Part shown: positions 43,225-51,671 of the stretch, one piece after another
Position numbering within the stretch: the first letter of the stretch is position 1
Layout of the letters: each line of letters starts with the position of its first letter
Source: Syntrophorhabdaceae bacterium
GTDB taxonomy: Bacteria; Desulfobacterota; Syntrophorhabdia; Syntrophorhabdales; Syntrophorhabdaceae
NCBI GenBank assembly: GCA_035541755.1
Contig: DATKMQ010000096.1
Location: 1-62,819, forward strand
Direction: 5' to 3'
Length of the DNA: 62,819 bases
Made by a program: the position numbers and the translations under genes
The notes under the pieces: model-generated
The model's input: the letters and a program-made list of their open reading frames with translations, nothing else
The model's database searches: none
Told to the model about the DNA's origin: nothing

Positions 43225-43464
43225 AGGAAAAAGATCACCACGATGGGGAAGACCTCCACACCCTCTAACATCTAAATAATAGAGTCTGTAAAATAGAGCG
43301 CCACAAAATGCAAAACCCCATGTAAAAAAAAGATAATACGTATTCTATTGCTCTCATCGAGGAGGCGAATGAAACGATTTCGAGATCGCGATCTGCGAGC
43401 TAAAGCAGGGCGTTGCCGGCCTTTCCTTGAAAGCCAGTCCCGCATATGATAAGACATTAGAAAC

Positions 43465-44664
43465 ATGGATTTCGAAACGACCATAGGGCTCAGGTACCTG
43501 CGTTCCAAGCGCAAAGAGGCCTTCATATCCTTTACCACATGGATTGCTGTTGTCGGCATTGCCATCGGCGTGACGGCGCTCATTATCGTCATAGCCGTGA
43601 TGACGGGGTTTCAGGATGAAATCCGTGAGCGCATACTCGGCATCAATCCTCACATCCTCGTTTTAAACTTAAACGGGGAAATCAGGGAGCCGCAGAGGAT
43701 TGTCGAACAGATAAAAAGCGTGAAAGGCGTCTCACATGCCTTTCCCTTCATCACCTTTCAGGCCATGGCTGAGAGCAACAGGCAGCTCGCCGGTGTGGCG
43801 GTGAAAGGGCTCAATCCCGCGGATGTGAAATTCCTGGGGAGCATGGTCAAAGAGGGGAGCATCGAGGCGCTCGGCGTGAAGTCAGATGTGCTCATCGGAA
43901 AGGAACTGGCCAAAAGTCTCGGTCTGTTCAGAGGGGACAGCCTCACCCTCATGGTCCCGCTTGGCGGCTATTCACCCATGGGCGCAATGCCGGAAACGGT
44001 CCGCGTGCGCGTGGGCGGAATCTTCGAGACGGGCATGTATGATGTGGACAATACCCTCGTGATCATGTCCTTGAGCGACGTGGAAAGCATCATGGGCATC
44101 GGCGCCACGGGCATCGAGGTCAAACTCGACGATGTCTACAAGGCCGACGAAGCGAGAAGAGAAATCCTAAAAAGGGTTGGCAGCCAGTACTTTGCCAGAA
44201 CCTGGGTGGAGATGAACAGAAATCTCTTCTCTGCGCTGAAACTTGAAAAGCTCATGATGTATATTATCCTTGCGCTCATTATTCTTGTGGCGAGCTTCAA
44301 TATCATCAGCTCTCTTATTATGACGGTAATGGAGAAGAAAAAGGACATCGCCATTCTCAAATCCATAGGCACAAAGAAGCAGAGCATCATGAAGATTTTC
44401 ATGGTCGAAGGCATAACTATCGGGGTGATAGGAGCTGTAATGGGCTCCTTGGGCGGATATGTCGGCTGTCTTATTATCAAATATACGAACCTCTTCAAAC
44501 TGCCTCAGGACATCTACTACATTACAAAACTGCCCGCAAAGATAGGCGTTTTTGACATCCTCTTCATCGCCCTTATCACTGCGGTTATTTGTGTGCTCGC
44601 AACTATCTATCCTTCGTATAAGGCATCGAAGATCGACCCCGTGGAGACTCTCAGGTATGAGTGA
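43465..44664 (+). CDS. Lipoprotein-releasing ABC permease LolC/LolE
   Basis: A 399-residue permease of the LolCE/FtsX superfamily. The N-terminus GLRYLRSKRKEAFISFTTWI leads into helix 1, a large periplasmic domain spans about residues 50-260, and three C-terminal helices follow (starting IILALIILVASFNIISSLIM). The KKDIAILKSIGTKKQSIMKIF coupling motif and the final [16 protein letters not shown] are diagnostic. With LolD it extracts outer-membrane lipoproteins for LolA. It overlaps lolD by eight bases. Only one permease gene is present, as in single-permease LolF-type systems. Confidence 0.9.
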   Translation: MDFETTIGLRYLRSKRKEAFISFTTWIAVVGIAIGVTALIIVIAVMTGFQDEIRERILGINPHILVLNLNGEIREPQRIVEQIKSVKGVSHAFPFITFQAMAESNRQLAGVAVKGLNPADVKFLGSMVKEGSIEALGVKSDVLIGKELAKSLGLFRGDSLTLMVPLGGYSPMGAMPETVRVRVGGIFETGMYDVDNTLVIMSLSDVESIMGIGATGIEVKLDDVYKADEARREILKRVGSQYFARTWVEMNRNLFSALKLEKLMMYIILALIILVASFNIISSLIMTVMEKKKDIAILKSIGTKKQSIMKIFMVEGITIGVIGAVMGSLGGYVGCLIIKYTNLFKLPQDIYYITKLPAKIGVFDILFIALITAVICVLATIYPSYKASKIDPVETLRYE

Positions 44665-45337
44665 TCAGATTCTTCGCACGACTGAGCTTAAAAAGGTCTT
44701 TCACAAAGACAACGTAGAAGTTCAGGTCCTCAAGGGCATCGACTTCTCCGCCGACACAGGCGATTTCATCACCATTATGGGTCCTTCCGGGGCGGGCAAG
44801 AGCACGTTTCTCCATATCCTCGGCGCCCTGGATCGTGCAACATCCGGGGAGGTCTACTTCAGGGACAAAAATATCCGTGAATACTCGGAAGATGAAGAAA
44901 GCGTCTTCAGGAACCAGAAGGTCGGATTTATTTTTCAGTTCTACCATCTTCTCCAGGACTTCAACGTGATCGAAAATATCATGATGCCGCTTCTCATCAA
45001 AAGGGTGAGTGAGACCGATGCCATCCGGAAAGCTGAAGAATTCCTCGCTGTGGTGGGCTTAGAGGACAGGCGCACCCATAAGCCGGGCGAGCTCTCCGGC
45101 GGAGAGCAGCAGCGCGTAGCCATCGCACGCGCGCTCGTGAACGAACCGGAACTGATCCTCGCCGACGAACCTACCGGGAACCTGGACCGCAAAACCGGTC
45201 ATGAAGTCCTCGATTACATCCTCTCGGTGAACAAAAGGCTTTCGTCAACCCTCATACTTGTGACTCATGATCCTGAAATAGGCGCCTTCGGCGCCAAGCG
45301 GTACAGGATGGTCGACGGAGAATTGTCCCTCGCGTAA
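44657..45337 (+). CDS. lolD: Lipoprotein-releasing ABC ATPase LolD
   Basis: A 226-residue ATPase with start at 44657 ([15 protein letters not shown]), overlapping the permease stop; the longer frame begins inside that gene. Walker A is [17 protein letters not shown], signature [16 protein letters not shown] and Walker [14 protein letters not shown], the LolD/MacB type. It supplies energy to the preceding permease. Confidence 0.92.
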   Translation: MSDQILRTTELKKVFHKDNVEVQVLKGIDFSADTGDFITIMGPSGAGKSTFLHILGALDRATSGEVYFRDKNIREYSEDEESVFRNQKVGFIFQFYHLLQDFNVIENIMMPLLIKRVSETDAIRKAEEFLAVVGLEDRRTHKPGELSGGEQQRVAIARALVNEPELILADEPTGNLDRKTGHEVLDYILSVNKRLSSTLILVTHDPEIGAFGAKRYRMVDGELSLA

Positions 45338-45422
45338 AACTGGTGGTGGCTCACGGGTCTCGCCCGCTACCCGGTAGTGCCATGCCTTGACATACGGCGC
45401 CGTCATAGTTTAGTCTTAGCCT

Positions 45423-46367
45423 ATGGCCCGGCCGCTACGCATCGAATATGCAAACGCCCTGTACTACATAACATCTAAGGGCAATGAGAAACGGAGTATC
45501 TTTGTCACGGAGAAGGATTACCAAAGATTCAAAGAATGCTTGAAGGAAGCAGAAGACAGATACGGCTTTGTGATTCATTGTTATGTCCTGTTGAAGAAGG
45601 AATATCATCTCATCGCAGGGACCCCGAAGGCCAACCTGAGTAATGTAATGCACCACATTAACGGATCGTATGCCGCGTACTTTAATCAAAGAAAGCACCG
45701 AAGGGGCCATTTGTTTCGGGGAAGGTTCAAGGCTGTTCTCATAGACCCCGACAACTATATCCTCGAGCTGAGCCGGTACCTCCACCTCATGCCTGTCAAG
45801 GCGAATGTTGTGAAGAGGCCGGAACGGTATCGCTTCAGCAGTTATAAGTCGTACATTTACAAGACGAGAGATGAGCTCGTCCACCGCGATCTTATCCGGC
45901 GCATGGCCCCTCTTAAGAAATACAAGCGGTTTATCGATTCTGCGAAGGGGGTCGAACTGAAGAATCCTTTCGATGATGTTTTCAAGAGCTCGGTTCTCGG
46001 GGATAGGCCCTTTGTCAATAAGATCATGAGGAAGCTCGATATCGAAGCTAACAAGCATAAAACGGTTGACCGCCCGCGAGCATCGGCCGCCTCTGTCTCG
46101 CCCGAAAAAATCATAAAAATGGTCGGTACCCACTTTGACACCGACGTGACTTCCTTACAAAAAGGCATTTACAGGAATCTCGCTATCTATCTTGTCAAGA
46201 AATATACCGGGGTCCCAAACCACGAGATCGGAGAACTTTTCGGAGGTATAAGTTATTCGGCGGTGCCCAAGGTGTACAGAAGGTTTGCCGATAGACTGAG
46301 TAAAGATAACGACCTCAGGAAGGAAACGCGCAAAATAGAAGATGCCTTGAAACACGTGAAGAGATGA
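45423..46367 (+). CDS. RAYT-like (Y1 REP transposase) protein with altered HUH motif and DnaA-like C-terminus
   Basis: A 314-residue protein. The N-terminal half is the REP-associated Y1 transposase fold: ARPLRIEYANALYYITSKGN, RGHLFRGRFKAVLIDPDNY and the catalytic-type Tyr119 in LSRYLHLMPVKA. The HUH histidine pair, normally in a NH-x-H context, reads L-K-K-Glu60-Tyr61-His62, so the first metal-binding His is lost. The C-terminal third (EKIIKMVGTHFDTDVTSLQK, then LAIYLVKKYTGVPNHEIGEL and FGGISYSAVPKVYRRFADRL) matches DnaA domain IV, a DNA-binding helix-turn-helix. Activity as a transposase is doubtful; DNA binding is likely. No flanking REP units were found. Confidence 0.85.
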   Translation: MARPLRIEYANALYYITSKGNEKRSIFVTEKDYQRFKECLKEAEDRYGFVIHCYVLLKKEYHLIAGTPKANLSNVMHHINGSYAAYFNQRKHRRGHLFRGRFKAVLIDPDNYILELSRYLHLMPVKANVVKRPERYRFSSYKSYIYKTRDELVHRDLIRRMAPLKKYKRFIDSAKGVELKNPFDDVFKSSVLGDRPFVNKIMRKLDIEANKHKTVDRPRASAASVSPEKIIKMVGTHFDTDVTSLQKGIYRNLAIYLVKKYTGVPNHEIGELFGGISYSAVPKVYRRFADRLSKDNDLRKETRKIEDALKHVKR

Positions 46368-46419
46368 CCCCGAAAAACCCCCGCACCCTCAATAGCCTCA
46401 TTCCTCTGGCATGTGACCG

Positions 46420-47985
46420 ATGATCCTGCTCATCCACCCTCCAGCGACAAAACCATGCGAACCACCTGCAGGTATAACTCAACTTGCCGGCGCGCTCGGC
46501 TCGCATGGCATACCGTACGGACTGCTCGATGCCAACCTTGAAGGGATGCTCTATCAGCTCGAGGCGCCGGTAGATGCGTTCGATACGTGGACGCGCCGGG
46601 CCAAAAAGAATGCTTCTTCACACCTCAATTCGCTGAGAAATCTCAGTTTCTATGGGAGGTTCGACAGATATAAACGGGCGGTGCTCGACCTCAACCGACT
46701 CCTGGAGAAGTCGGCGACGGATAAGGATCTTCGCATATCGCTCGCCGACTACGAAGACCGGTCTTTGTCGCCGACAAGAACAGACGATTTACTCTCTGCC
46801 GCGGAGCACCCCGAAAAAAACCCTTTTTACCCTTACTTCTCTCAACGTCTCCCGGACGTGATTGAGAAGGGGCAATATGGCTACATAGGCGTCTCACTCT
46901 CCTTTTTAAGCCAGGCGCTCTCCGGCTTTGCCATGATCGGGTTCGTGAAGAGAAGATTTCCCGCGTTAAAGATCATCATTGGAGGCGGTCTTGTCACATC
47001 GTGGATGAAGAGAGCTACCTTCAGGAATAGCTTCGGTGGCCTGATAGACTACATGGTCTCCGGCCCGGGGGAGGAGGCGCTCCTCAATATTCTCGGTAAG
47101 ACGGGCCATGGACGCGCCCGCTCGCGGCCTGCCTATGGCTTTCTACACTCCCAAAAATATCTTGCCCCCGGGTTCATCATGCCGTATAGCAGCTCATCGG
47201 GATGTTACTGGGGGAAGTGCGCCTTCTGTCCTGAGAAGGCCGAAGGCAATAGATACGAGCAGCTACCCGCCCGTGTGGTGACACCCGAGCTTATAGGCCT
47301 CGTCGAGGCGTTAAGACCGGCCCTCATACACCTGACCGACAACGCCGTGAGTCCTGCAGTATTGAGGGGATTTGCCGAAAACCCTCCGGGTGCGCCCTGG
47401 TATGGTTTTGCCAGGGTCACTGATTGTCTTACCGATCCTGATTTCTGCGTGGCCCTCAAACGTTCGGGCTGTGTCATGCTGAAACTGGGGGTTGAATCCG
47501 GGAACCAGGATGTGCTCGATGCCATGCACAAGGGAAACGATGTCTCAACCACATCACGGGCGCTACGAGCACTGTCCAATGCCGGTATCGCCACCTATGT
47601 CTACCTTCTCTTCGGCACCCCCTGGGAATCCGAAGATAAGGCGCGAAGAACTCTCGATTTTACGGTTAAGCACAGCGCCTGCATCGACTTTCTCAATGTC
47701 GCGATCTTCAACCTTCCCCGTTTAAGCCCCGAATCTTTCGACCTTGTGCAAACGGATTTCTATGAGGGCGATCTTTCGTTGTATACGAATTTTGTTCATC
47801 CGCACGGATGGACGAGACGTAATGTGAGGAGTTTCGTTGAGAGAGAATTCAGACAGCATTCTGCCATCAAGCCCATCGTGCTCAGGCAGCCGCCCTTATT
47901 CACGTCGAATCATGCGCCTTTCTTTTGCCGCGCCATGAATCCTCTTTTGAGTGAGCCCGTCCGTATTGACGGCGAATTTGCATAG
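46420..47985 (+). CDS. B12-binding-type radical SAM protein
   Basis: A 521-residue protein. The N-terminal part (MILLIHPPATKPCEPPAG, then GALGSHGIPYGLLDANLEGM) has the Rossmann-like B12-binding pattern, although no DxHxxG motif for base-off cobalamin is visible. The radical SAM core begins MPYSSSSGCYWGKCAFCPEK: cysteines with four then two residues between, a spacing seen in B12-radical SAM relatives. LKLGVESGNQDVLDAMHKGN and YLLFGTPWESEDKARRTLDF are typical SAM-barrel strands. It is followed by the QW-repeat gene after 18 bases. Substrate and product are unknown. Confidence 0.87.
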   Translation: MILLIHPPATKPCEPPAGITQLAGALGSHGIPYGLLDANLEGMLYQLEAPVDAFDTWTRRAKKNASSHLNSLRNLSFYGRFDRYKRAVLDLNRLLEKSATDKDLRISLADYEDRSLSPTRTDDLLSAAEHPEKNPFYPYFSQRLPDVIEKGQYGYIGVSLSFLSQALSGFAMIGFVKRRFPALKIIIGGGLVTSWMKRATFRNSFGGLIDYMVSGPGEEALLNILGKTGHGRARSRPAYGFLHSQKYLAPGFIMPYSSSSGCYWGKCAFCPEKAEGNRYEQLPARVVTPELIGLVEALRPALIHLTDNAVSPAVLRGFAENPPGAPWYGFARVTDCLTDPDFCVALKRSGCVMLKLGVESGNQDVLDAMHKGNDVSTTSRALRALSNAGIATYVYLLFGTPWESEDKARRTLDFTVKHSACIDFLNVAIFNLPRLSPESFDLVQTDFYEGDLSLYTNFVHPHGWTRRNVRSFVEREFRQHSAIKPIVLRQPPLFTSNHAPFFCRAMNPLLSEPVRIDGEFA

Positions 47986-48003
47986 TGATATGGTATCCGT
48001 GGA

Positions 48004-48879
48004 ATGAATGACAAGAGACGCATAATCGTGGATAAGGCGCAGAGCCACATCCTGTCCACGCAGGACGAGAGCGGGGGATGGTCAAGACTTAAGGGAGAAT
48101 TTCCTTACGAAACGGAGCCCACGAGCTGGGCCGTGAAGGTCCTTTCCATGAACAGGACCGGCGCCGATAAAATTGAGAAAGGCGTTCGATTCATCCTTCA
48201 GGACCAGAAACCGGATGGGAGTTGGAACAATAACGCCGCGCATACCGCCTTCGCAATCATTGCGCTTAGCGAAACAGGCGAGGGCCCAGAGGCGGTGAAA
48301 AAGGCCATAGCGTATCTCAAGGGGGCCGAGCAAAATGGCGGTGGGTTCCAGCGGGTCGCGGGCGTTGGCGAACCCACCACACTTCACACGGCGAGCGCGC
48401 TCTTTGCTTTCAAGGCAGCGGGGCTTGACCCTGACGAGCCATCTGTGAAAAAGGCCGTGGGCTGGCTTAAGGGTTCCCAGAACGAGGATGGCGGCTATGG
48501 CATGTTCAGGGGATCACCGTCCACTGCACTCGGCACCACGAGGTCGCTCACGGCCTTGCGCATGTACCTCGTTAAATCGAGTGAGCCTTATGTCGCGCAC
48601 GGCATCGCCTGGCTTTTGAGCACCCGAAAGGAATCCGGCGGTTTTTCCATGATGCCCGCATCCGTCGAAGATCCGGAGATCACGGCCTATGTCATTATGG
48701 CCTTAAACGGTCTTACCGAATACAGGAAATACTTGGACAACGCACTTGATTACCTCGAAGGCGCGCAACAAGCCGATGGATCGTATACAAGTGCCACACC
48801 CATCCAGTTTGATAACAAGCCGAAGAAGAACACCCAGACCGCCTGTTTCGTCGCCTGGGCGTTGTTAGAGATGAAATAG
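48004..48879 (+). CDS. QW-repeat (prenyltransferase/squalene-cyclase-like) protein
   Basis: A 291-residue alpha-alpha-barrel protein with six repeats of the Q-x-x-x-G-x-W/F type: QDESGGWS, QKPDGSWN, QNGGGFQR, QNEDGGYG, TRKESGGFS and QQADGSYT. These are the QW motifs of terpene cyclases and prenyltransferase beta subunits. It is half the length of a squalene-hopene cyclase and lacks the DxDD acid motif, so I do not call it a cyclase. No signal peptide is visible. It adjoins the B12-radical SAM gene (18-base gap), suggesting that they act on one pathway. Confidence 0.85.
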   Translation: MNDKRRIIVDKAQSHILSTQDESGGWSRLKGEFPYETEPTSWAVKVLSMNRTGADKIEKGVRFILQDQKPDGSWNNNAAHTAFAIIALSETGEGPEAVKKAIAYLKGAEQNGGGFQRVAGVGEPTTLHTASALFAFKAAGLDPDEPSVKKAVGWLKGSQNEDGGYGMFRGSPSTALGTTRSLTALRMYLVKSSEPYVAHGIAWLLSTRKESGGFSMMPASVEDPEITAYVIMALNGLTEYRKYLDNALDYLEGAQQADGSYTSATPIQFDNKPKKNTQTACFVAWALLEMK

Positions 48880-48983
48880 CGATCACCCACAGGGTAGCCT
48901 GAGCGGTGTAGTGCCCGTGCACTATGAAACCTGCGATACTCCCTCTGCGGCGCGGTGAAGACAGGCCCGAGAGGGAAAAGAAG

Positions 48984-49009
48984 GGTAGTGTCCTCATGAG
49001 GACACTACC
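48984..49009. repeat. 26-bp perfect palindrome
   Basis: Thirteen-base arms with no spacer: GGTAGTGTCCTCA and its exact complement. Between the QW-repeat gene and the tRNA. The core TAGTGTCC resembles termini often seen near REP-associated transposases, and a RAYT-like gene lies 2.6 kb away. No T-tract follows, although a terminator role for the upstream gene is possible. Confidence 0.8.
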
Positions 49010-49064
49010 AAAAGAAGAGTGCGTTTGCCTCTCGCCTGTGGTATTATAAAGGCGTCCCGAATAA

Positions 49065-49141
49065 GCGCCCATAGCTCAATTGGATAGAGTGTTGGACTTC
49101 GAATCCAAAGGTTGCAGGTTCGATTCCTGCTGGGCGCACCA
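49065..49141 (+). tRNA. tRNA-Arg (anticodon TCG)
   Basis: A 77-base cloverleaf including an encoded 3' CCA. Acceptor GCGCCCA pairs with TGGGCGC; the anticodon stem TTGGA/TCCAA encloses the loop CTTCGAA, anticodon TCG; the T-arm is GCAGG TTCGATT CCTGC. The integrase gene that ends 28 bases downstream, pointing toward it, indicates that the tRNA 3' end served as the attachment site. Confidence 0.97.
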
Positions 49142-49168
49142 ATGATATCAAGTAGTTACGCCTTATGC

Positions 49169-50014
49169 TCACCCTTGAATCCCTCTCAATTGTATAGTTT
49201 TTGTATAGTTCGTATTGTTGTTAAGAACGTTGTCCAAAATATCAACCGCCTTTGACAGGTGTAATGGTGATAAGTGCGAATACCTCAAGGTCATGGTTAA
49301 GTCTCTGTGACCTAGCAGCCTTGAGACTGTCGTAAGGTCTACCCCTTCCATAACAAGATGAGAAGCGAAGGTGTGTCTTAGATCGTGAAAGCGAAAATTA
49401 TTAATCCCTGCACGTTTACAGGCTCCGTTAAACGAGTTCTTGATATCGCCATAGGATGAGCCTGTTAATTGATCATAGAACACATGAGAAATATCTAACC
49501 GCCTCTTTATCCCTATCAACGTTGCCCGTAAGGTAGCGTTAATTGGTATTTCCCTTCTCTCCCCATTCTTTGTCCTGTCGAGAAGTATGAACTTATGGTT
49601 CAGGTCTACGTTTTCCCATTTCAGGGACAGGATCTCTCCCTTTCTCATGCCGGTATTTAAGGCAGTAACGACTATCGGTCTTAAATGATCCGCACATGCA
49701 TCGATAAGAGCTTGACATTCTTCCTTCGAAAGATACCGCAATCTTCTGTTGTTCTCTTCGAGTAGCTTTACCTTGCGAACCCGTTTCAATACATCCTCTT
49801 CAACCATGTTCCAATCCACAGCCTTTGTGAACATATGCTTTATCAAGGCAATATGTCTGTTGACTGTAGCGGGTTTATTGCCTCTGTGTATACGTTCAGT
49901 CTGGTAGTGTTCGAGCATCATGGTATTGAAACGCCTGAGCGATACAGCGCCATATTTCTCTTGAAGCTGCTTAAGGTTGCAATCTTTCTCCCTGAAAGAC
50001 CTTTGACGCTGCAT
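49169..50014 (-). CDS. Phage-type tyrosine recombinase/integrase, N-terminus decayed
   Basis: The catalytic domain is complete: ALNTGMRKGEILSLKWENVD (Arg), FRFHDLRHTFASHLVMEG (HxxR) and SRLLGHRDLTMTLRYSHLSP with the nucleophilic Tyr. The core-binding domain precedes it. The same frame stays open past the ATG at 50014 to 50158 and encodes integrase-like sequence there (SLDKFREAEALLIQRRQSI), but an in-frame TGA at 50159-50161 cuts it from MYPGVNGIVFLH, which looks like the normal start. No ATG lies between 50158 and 50014, so the arm-binding domain is truncated. Next to tRNA-Arg; probably an inactive or reduced integrase. Confidence 0.85.
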   Translation of the reverse strand: MQRQRSFREKDCNLKQLQEKYGAVSLRRFNTMMLEHYQTERIHRGNKPATVNRHIALIKHMFTKAVDWNMVEEDVLKRVRKVKLLEENNRRLRYLSKEECQALIDACADHLRPIVVTALNTGMRKGEILSLKWENVDLNHKFILLDRTKNGERREIPINATLRATLIGIKRRLDISHVFYDQLTGSSYGDIKNSFNGACKRAGINNFRFHDLRHTFASHLVMEGVDLTTVSRLLGHRDLTMTLRYSHLSPLHLSKAVDILDNVLNNNTNYTKTIQLRGIQG

Positions 50015-50236
50015 CCATTTGCTATATTCTGTCGCAAGGTCGTTGAAAGAATGATTTACGATCCTTTTGATCTCAGGCTGCTTTCCTTCTTTGATGGATT
50101 GCCGTCTTTGGATGAGAAGGGCTTCCGCTTCTCTGAACTTATCCAGCGATTCAAATATTCAGTGTAGAAACACAATACCGTTAACACCCGGGTACATGGT
50201 ATAATATATAATACTGTCTCATTCCGGAACTGAAAT

Positions 50237-50467
50237 TCACTGCATATTGCCTGCTACAAGTCTCAATTGTGTGTTGGTAATCGGCAATATACCCGCATTT
50301 GGTTCACAACTGATACCTGTAGTGGTCGGCTGCTTTATTTCCGGCATGCCTATGGTCTTGATACGACTGGCGCTTGATTGGTCAAGGGTAACACGTGGAA
50401 GAGAACAGCCTCCGAAAGTAGCAACAATGAACAGTATCAGTATCACTTGCCACGCACGTTTGATCAT
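50237..50467 (-). CDS. Small lipoprotein, possibly truncated
   Basis: A 76-residue protein with a lipoprotein signal (MIKRAWQVILILFIVATFGG then the Cys at the lipobox GGC). The ATG at 50467 follows a GAGGAGA ribosome site. The mature part begins SLPRVTLDQSSASRIKTIGM, which looks like the start of a longer lipoprotein family with a variable, Gly-rich C-terminus; the early stop after AGNMQ suggests truncation. It lies 25 bases after the TPR-lipoprotein gene on the same strand. Confidence 0.6.
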   Translation of the reverse strand: MIKRAWQVILILFIVATFGGCSLPRVTLDQSSASRIKTIGMPEIKQPTTTGISCEPNAGILPITNTQLRLVAGNMQ

Positions 50468-50492
50468 ATCGTCTCCTCTCATATTTCCTATC

Positions 50493-51260
50493 CTAGCGCA
50501 AGACCTGCGTGACCCGCGCTGCATGGCTACCTGCCGTCCTTAGCCTCAAAGCCTTCATGATGGCGTCCTTCAATCGTTCTAATTCCATTTGATTTGGGCG
50601 GAGTTGGATGGCTTTGTCAACGGAGATCAATGCCTCATCGTATCGTTTTAGGAATACAAGGGTCGAGCTCTTCATTGCCCATGCGTCGGCGAAATCGGGA
50701 TTAAGCGAGATCGCGGTTTCAAAAGCTGAGAGGGCCTCATCATACTTTTTCAGGTTGAAGAGTACGTTGCCTTTGGCCGCCCAAAGGGTCGCATTCTTCG
50801 GATGTTCCTTAATAGATTTTTCCACGAACGCCAGCATTTGCTTCTCGTTTCCTGGGATGTAGGCGCAACCAGACACAACCTGCTTTCCGGTGTTTTGATC
50901 AACAACAAATCCTTCATACGTTTCAGGGATGGACGAAAACCTCTTATCTATACGGTACGTGTGTCCTGCTTCAACGGTGAATTTCAGAAAACAGGTGTTC
51001 CTCGCGTAATATCTTCCTACCTCGTTAAAAGACATCTCAAGGGTATGATCTCCGGGTAAGACTGTGACTGCATCCGAGGTTACCTCTGTGCCATCACAGC
51101 TTTTAATAGCTATATCTATAGAGGCTCGTTCGATCAGTGCGGTTTCGTCTGGTGGTAAATCCGGGCCCGTGTAAGCTTTATATGGGGCAACGGCACAAGA
51201 CGAAATCAGCAGAACAGACACGGTAAGAACCAAAAACCCAGGAAGCGCTGTCGTGTTCAT
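50493..51260 (-). CDS. TPR-containing lipoprotein
   Basis: A 255-residue protein. A signal peptide with lipobox LISSC (about residues 20-24) makes it a lipoprotein. The middle (TGPDLPPDETALIERASIDI, later VLPGDHTLEMSFNEV) forms a small beta domain. The C-terminal half has at least two tetratricopeptide repeats (ATLWAAKGNVLFNLKKYDEA, ADAWAMKSSTLVFLKRYDEA), usually a protein-binding scaffold. The start at 51260 gives the signal sequence directly. It is on the integrase side of the island; its partner is unknown. Confidence 0.82.
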   Translation of the reverse strand: MNTTALPGFLVLTVSVLLISSCAVAPYKAYTGPDLPPDETALIERASIDIAIKSCDGTEVTSDAVTVLPGDHTLEMSFNEVGRYYARNTCFLKFTVEAGHTYRIDKRFSSIPETYEGFVVDQNTGKQVVSGCAYIPGNEKQMLAFVEKSIKEHPKNATLWAAKGNVLFNLKKYDEALSAFETAISLNPDFADAWAMKSSTLVFLKRYDEALISVDKAIQLRPNQMELERLKDAIMKALRLRTAGSHAARVTQVLR

Positions 51261-51472
51261 TTCGCGTACCCTCCTCAGCATTCAATCAGAGGAATTCGTA
51301 TCAAGTTAACGGCCGCCTTGCTTCTCTCGTTGTTATCAGGCAGACCATCGTACGCCATTAACCAACAAATAGTTTTTCCCAAGGCGTCCGTTTGCGTTTA
51401 TCTATGATGTGGATGATCGTTTATACCAAATATAAACATTACTGACAAGAGAAAAATGTGGTGATTATTTAC
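51261..51472. other. Intergenic region, no gene seen
   Basis: About 210 bases between the TPR-lipoprotein start and the promoter at 51473. AT-rich toward the right. No terminal inverted repeat of an insertion sequence could be recognised by eye. Confidence 0.35.
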
Positions 51473-51501
51473 TTGACGACGGTAACTATCTGTGCTATAG
51501 T
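51473..51501 (+). promoter_or_regulatory. Sigma-70 promoter reading toward the transposase
   Basis: TTGACG (51473-51478), 17-base spacer, TATAGT (51496-51501). Five of six bases match at each element. Transcripts from it cross the whole 47-aa gene in antisense before reaching the transposase ATG at 51672. Confidence 0.55.
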
Positions 51502-51516
51502 TAAAAGTATGGTGAG

Positions 51517-51660
51517 TTACTTCTTGGGTTTGGCTTTCTGGTCGTGGTCTTCGATGTGTTTCCGCAAGTGCTTTGCCACTTCGGGATGGAAGACGTGGGA
51601 CATTACTTCGTCTGCCGTCATCCTTTTTGGTGGTTTTTTGACTTCCTCTTTTTTCTTCAT
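51517..51660 (-). CDS. 47-aa basic protein divergent from the transposase
   Basis: A short frame below most length cut-offs, but with a good AGGAG ribosome site five bases before the ATG at 51660. It begins MKKKEEVKKPPKRMTADEVM, then SHVFHPEVAKHLRKHIEDHD, and ends in a lysine-rich QKAKPKK tail. The central segment could form a helix. Small proteins like this accompany some transposase or toxin genes, but I cannot name it. Its start codon is 11 bases from the transposase start on the other strand. Confidence 0.55.
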   Translation of the reverse strand: MKKKEEVKKPPKRMTADEVMSHVFHPEVAKHLRKHIEDHDQKAKPKK

Positions 51661-51670
51661 GGAGGCTCCT
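51661..51670. promoter_or_regulatory. Shared ribosome-binding site for divergent genes
   Basis: GGAGGCTCCT: read on the plus strand GGAGG serves the ATG at 51672 (six-base gap), read on the minus strand AGGAG serves the ATG at 51660 (five-base gap). One ten-base stretch therefore supplies ribosome sites on both strands. Confidence 0.6.
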
Positions 51671-51671
51671 T

